Assembly: GCA_963675925.2 (NCBI GenBank)
Contig: CAXXIB010000002.1
Coordinates: forward strand, 124,001-188,000
DNA from: CAXXOK01 sp963675925
Lineage (GTDB): Bacteria > Bacillota > Clostridia > Christensenellales > Aristaeellaceae
Length of the DNA: 64,000 nt
Direction: 5' to 3'
The notes below the pieces were generated by a model. It searched no databases. It worked only from the letters and a program-made list of their open reading frames with translations, and was not told the origin of the DNA. The first letter of the stretch is position 1. The number at the start of each line of letters is the position of its first letter. Of this stretch, positions 60,622 through 64,000 are shown in pieces. The translations under genes and the position numbers were made by a program.

Positions 60622-62151
60622 TTGAACCGATCCGATAGAAAAGGGTTCCGCCGCTTTCTGCCACTGATACTGCTCGCCGCCGTACTGATTTTGGCGGCGG
60701 CTTTTGTATGGATTTTGCCGTCTTTTTTAGAGAAACACCCGCCTAAAACCGCCAAACCCGTGCTCAATGAGCCGACCTACCGTACCATTGAAGAGCTAGA
60801 CCCGGTTTCCCTTAAGACCATCACCATTACGCAGCGCAATGCTGACTCCTATACTCTGGTCAACCAGGATGGCAAGCTGTACCTCCGCTCCGATGGCGGC
60901 ACGCTGGAGCCTATCAACGAAAAAACTTCAGCCGATATGATTAAATATGTAACCACCCTTTATGTTGAGGACACTATTACAGACGATGTAACCACCGTTG
61001 CAGATCAACTGCCCTCCATGGAGCTTGAACCGCCCAATATCACGGTCACGGCAACGTATTCCGACAGCAGCGACGTAACCATACAGCTTGGCACGACCAT
61101 GCTGGGCAGCTCATACCACTACTACCGCTGGTCGGGCGATAGCGCCGTCTATCTGTGTCACTCCGGCGTGTATGATACGTTTGATACCCCCACCGATATG
61201 CTGCGAACATTTACACAGCTGGCCATCGTACCCTCGCTTGTTGACCATGTGAGCATACAGCACGGCGAAGGTATCCCTATTGTCTGTGCGCTGGAAACCA
61301 ATGCAGAAGGCACGATCAGCGGTATGCTGCAAAGCCCCTATACCTACCCGATGAGCGCGCAGACTGCCAAAACGCTGCTGCACGCCATCAGTGCGATTCG
61401 CCTCGGCGCGCGTTTGCAGCCCCTGTCGGACATAACCCGCGCCGAGTATGGGCTGCTCCATCCACAAACAGTGCTTACTATTTCGCAGCGCGGCGGAAAC
61501 TATACCACCACCGGTAACAATGGTGCGCTGCAGCGCCTGACCCTGGAGCCGTCCACGATTACGCTTTCCATCGGCGATGCCGACGGGGAATTTTACCGCT
61601 ACGTAGAGTACGAAGGCACCGTCTACCGTGTGGCAGCCTTGCTGATTGATACATTTTTGGATGCAGCACCCGACAGCTACACCACCAAAAACCCCGCCGA
61701 TATGGGCGGGGCTGCGGTACAGAATATCACCGTGCAGACAGGTACCGGCGTTTTGCAATTTCAAGCGTCGTACCTGGAAACCGTGCTGCCAAATAACGAG
61801 CTGTTAACCGACGAAGCCGGCAACATTGTCTACACCACCAATGCGACCTGCAACGGCGATGCTATCTCCGCTGAGGCCTTTGATGCCCTGGTAACCAGGC
61901 TGTGGCAGCTGTCGGTTACCGGCACGCTGCCACAGGTGACTGCCCCAACGGAAACACCGCTTTGGCGTATGAGTATCGAAACCGTTCAGGGCCGTAAGCG
62001 TACACTGGCCGCCTACCCGCTGGATGCGCTTAGCGATGTACTAACCGTTGACGGCGTCGCCCTGCACTACATCAGCAAAGAAGCGCTGGAAATCGCTCTT
62101 GGCGAATTCTCAGCGCTGCTCGTGCCTGCCGAAACTCCCAAGCCTTTATAG
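60622..62151 (+). CDS. DUF4340 membrane-anchored protein
   Basis: A 509-residue protein with one N-terminal membrane helix (residues 14-34) and a long outer region. The repeated beta-rich segments (YTLVNQDGKLYLRSDGG, then PNITVTATYSDSSDVTIQLG) match DUF4340, which usually follows GldG in such operons. The start is TTG 60622, with AAGGAGG upstream. Its stop overlaps that of the convergent kinase-like gene by six bases. Function unknown; probably part of the same envelope complex. Confidence 0.82.
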   Translation: MNRSDRKGFRRFLPLILLAAVLILAAAFVWILPSFLEKHPPKTAKPVLNEPTYRTIEELDPVSLKTITITQRNADSYTLVNQDGKLYLRSDGGTLEPINEKTSADMIKYVTTLYVEDTITDDVTTVADQLPSMELEPPNITVTATYSDSSDVTIQLGTTMLGSSYHYYRWSGDSAVYLCHSGVYDTFDTPTDMLRTFTQLAIVPSLVDHVSIQHGEGIPIVCALETNAEGTISGMLQSPYTYPMSAQTAKTLLHAISAIRLGARLQPLSDITRAEYGLLHPQTVLTISQRGGNYTTTGNNGALQRLTLEPSTITLSIGDADGEFYRYVEYEGTVYRVAALLIDTFLDAAPDSYTTKNPADMGGAAVQNITVQTGTGVLQFQASYLETVLPNNELLTDEAGNIVYTTNATCNGDAISAEAFDALVTRLWQLSVTGTLPQVTAPTETPLWRMSIETVQGRKRTLAAYPLDALSDVLTVDGVALHYISKEALEIALGEFSALLVPAETPKPL

Positions 62152-62769
62152 CGTTTTGTGCTCAATGAATGCGATAATCGTATCGGCAGCGGCTTGCGGC
62201 GTGAGCCCCGTGGTATTGAACATCAAATGATAGTTGGAACGGTGGCCCCAGTTGCCGTCAGCAAAAAAATTATAATATCCCTGGCGTTGCTTGTCGCGTT
62301 TGTGCACCAGTTCTTTGGCGGTGTCTCTGTCAATGTTTTGCTTTTTCATCGTCCGCTCAATACGCGCGGCCAGGTCCGCATATAGGTAGATGCTGATCAT
62401 ATGCGGCTGATCCTTGAGGACATAGTCCGCGCAGCGGCCCACAATCACACACGGTCCTTTGGACGCGACCTGGGTGATTGCCTTGAATTGCGCCATAAAA
62501 ATCCGGTGGTTGAGCGGCATTTCCCCCGTCAGGTTCGTCTGGGCGATATCACCGATGCCTCTGGCCAGCGAATACAGGTAGCTCGGCACCGGTTTTTCAT
62601 CGTGGTTTTCAAACAGCGCCTCACATATTCCGCTTTCCTGAGCAGCAAGTGACAGTATCTCCTTATCATAAAAAGGGATCCCCAGCGTTTCCGCGAGCGC
62701 TTTACCAATGTCGCTTCCGCCGCTGCCATACTCGCGCCCGATCGTAATCATCGTTTTGTCGGCATTCAT
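62146..62769 (-). CDS. Cytidylate-kinase-like family protein
   Basis: A 207-residue P-loop protein with ITIGREYGSGGSDIGKALAE near residue 8 and the LID/helix region IERTMKKQNIDRDTAKELV near 140. It belongs to the AAA/cytidylate-kinase-like family (PF13189), not to the essential Cmk, and its substrate is not established. The ATG at 62769 follows GGAGG; 42 further upstream codons are open but cross the promoter. Convergent with the DUF4340 gene. Confidence 0.85.
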   Translation of the reverse strand: MNADKTMITIGREYGSGGSDIGKALAETLGIPFYDKEILSLAAQESGICEALFENHDEKPVPSYLYSLARGIGDIAQTNLTGEMPLNHRIFMAQFKAITQVASKGPCVIVGRCADYVLKDQPHMISIYLYADLAARIERTMKKQNIDRDTAKELVHKRDKQRQGYYNFFADGNWGHRSNYHLMFNTTGLTPQAAADTIIAFIEHKTL

Positions 62770-62823
62770 GGCTACAATCCTCCGTTGGTGGATCGAAAGT
62801 ATTGTGTTATTGTCTGTACAGGC

Positions 62824-62852
62824 ATTATACAATAACAATCTTTGGAAAGCAA
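62824..62852 (-). promoter_or_regulatory. Promoter of the cytidylate-kinase-like gene
   Basis: Minus-strand TTGCTT, 17-base spacer, TATAAT, 55 bases before the start codon. Confidence 0.65.
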
Positions 62853-62955
62853 ATACGATCTCGTTTTGCGGGCTGTCCTCTTGTGGTGATGCCAAGGTTT
62901 TGTAGCTTACTAATTTTTACAACCGTAAGCACTTCTTTGCTCTTTCCTCTTTACT

Positions 62956-62984
62956 TTGCACAGCGAATTCGTTATCTTTATAGA
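62956..62984 (+). promoter_or_regulatory. Possible promoter of the DUF3048 gene
   Basis: TTGCAC, 17-base spacer, TATAGA, about 35 bases before the start codon. Confidence 0.5.
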
Positions 62985-63019
62985 AAGCAAATCAAACTCC
63001 AATGCATCAGGAGGATACC

Positions 63020-64000
63020 ATGTCCAACATAAAACGCGTATTCATTGCAACGCTCATCATACTCATTGCGGGCCTTGGCAGCGTGCAGGCTCAACCCATC
63101 ACCCTGGACGGTTCTGTGCCACGCGACATTCCTTTCCATACCTCCTATCCGGATAATCCCATCATCGCGGGCGAAAGCTCCATCACAGGACTTCCGTTTG
63201 AACACCTGTATGTGCCTATCATGCTGGTGTTTGATAACGCACAGAATGCGCGGCCGCTGGTTGGTATCGCTCAGGCCGATATCGTATTCCAACTGCCCAA
63301 CGCCGGTGCTGGCGCGACCAAACTGGTCGGTTTATTTGCCGACAACATCCCCGAGCAGGCGGGCAGCAGCCGTTCGGCACGTGTGCCGTTTATCGAGCTG
63401 CGGGAGATTTACAACGCGCCGCTGGTATATGCCGGCGGGCCGACCGATAACGTAGCCAGCGCACTGGATATCAGCCGCAGCATGTCGAGTTTCGATTTAT
63501 ATAAAAAAGGCCTGTCGTTTAACCTGATCGGCGCACAGAGAGCATACAAAAGCTCGGTAGACGGTAAGGGCAAGTACTTCAACACCATGGCCAACCTGCA
63601 GGATATCCGCGATCAGGTACTGGGGCTGGACACGCAGTTTATCCAGAAGCCGTACCGTTTCAGCGATACACTGCCTGTAGAGGGCGTCCCGGCGACCGAT
63701 ATCGAAGTCGCTCATTTTTCGAGTAAAACTGACGACACCATGGGCAATCCTGCCAGCTGGGCGCGTTACATTTACGATGCCGAACAAAACAGCTACGCGC
63801 GCATGGTGGATACCGGTGTGTTTGCAGATTACAGCGATCCGGATACGGCGGTCACCTTCAGCAACGTGATTGTGATGCGTACTCCCTACCGTTTCTACGG
63901 GAACTATGTACTGCTGCCGGAGATGGTCGGAAGCGGCCCGGCAGAGCTGTTCATCGGCGGCCGCTACATCGAAGGCGGCTGGAGCCGCGAATCCTTGCAG
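63020..64000 (+). CDS. Secreted DUF3048 protein (YerB-like), 5' part
   Basis: The frame opens at ATG 63020 after AGGAGG and stays open to the right edge (327 codons). The signal peptide has about 25 residues and ends SVQAQ, with no lipobox cysteine. The DUF3048 N-terminal domain is clear: SSITGLPFEHLYVPIMLVFD, then QADIVFQLPNAGAGATKLV and the conserved SSRSARVPFIEL. The C-terminal subdomain starts near residue 250 (YDAEQNSYARMVDTGVF). Relatives are extracytoplasmic proteins of unknown function. The end lies outside the window. Confidence 0.88.
   Translation, partial: MSNIKRVFIATLIILIAGLGSVQAQPITLDGSVPRDIPFHTSYPDNPIIAGESSITGLPFEHLYVPIMLVFDNAQNARPLVGIAQADIVFQLPNAGAGATKLVGLFADNIPEQAGSSRSARVPFIELREIYNAPLVYAGGPTDNVASALDISRSMSSFDLYKKGLSFNLIGAQRAYKSSVDGKGKYFNTMANLQDIRDQVLGLDTQFIQKPYRFSDTLPVEGVPATDIEVAHFSSKTDDTMGNPASWARYIYDAEQNSYARMVDTGVFADYSDPDTAVTFSNVIVMRTPYRFYGNYVLLPEMVGSGPAELFIGGRYIEGGWSRESLQ

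Overview
This 64 kb window comes from the chromosome of a Gram-positive, low-to-mid GC bacterium of the Bacillota, most likely class Clostridia. The case rests on a methionine T-box leader in front of metG, AbrB, GntR/YtrA-type and YesM/YesN regulators, BMP-type nucleoside transport, LplB/YtcP-type sugar permeases, strong GGAGG ribosome binding sites, and TTGACA-N17-TATAAT promoters. No phage, insertion sequence, CRISPR array or rRNA was found. Genus cannot be fixed from the sequence alone.

Layout. 1-5.9 kb: purine salvage (3' part of xpt) convergent with a BMP-lipoprotein nucleoside ABC transporter. 6.2-9.4 kb: a split permease with a ferredoxin tail, a divergent Crp/Fnr regulator and an MFS exporter. 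9.5-11.1 kb: guaA. 11.2-14 kb: a small membrane protein and secD-secF. 14-17.6 kb: AbrB, then T-box-metG-tatD. 17.6-21.4 kb: a short QueG-like Fe-S protein, rpmB, two secreted proteins of unknown role and a thioredoxin-reductase-like flavoprotein. 21.6-22.5 kb: a DppA-type D-aminopeptidase.

22.6-42.7 kb is an accessory carbohydrate region with two systems. The first is a YesM/YesN two-component pair followed by a binding protein, LplB/YtcP permeases, a divergent Nif3-like protein, an esterase and a DUF3237 protein. The second is a LacI-family regulon. It has the lacI gene, a secreted esterase, and an operon of binding protein, MalF/MalG permeases, CE2-type esterase, P-loop kinase and GH13_18 phosphorylase. 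Its three promoters carry near-identical 16-bp palindromes, and a decayed second lacI copy lies between the esterase and the transporter. A flavodoxin closes the region.

42.7-50.6 kb: an ABC-F ATPase, a membrane-anchored protein with 18 exact 37-residue repeats, an acyltransferase, an M29 aminopeptidase and a methyltransferase. 50.7-51.4 kb: three tandem 121-bp repeats and a tRNA Leu-Gly-Gly operon. 51.5-55.1 kb: a GntR-ABC-permease envelope system. 55.1-56.6 kb: an ECF sigma/anti-sigma pair. 56.8-62.2 kb: an HD protein and a Gld-like ABC/GldG/DUF4340 operon. The window ends with a cytidylate-kinase-like protein and the start of a DUF3048 protein that runs off the right edge.

Recurring themes are purine uptake, salvage and synthesis on the left, and import plus intracellular breakdown of (probably acylated) glycosides in the middle. 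A repeated layout of binding-protein gene, strong hairpin, then permease genes appears in all three import systems.
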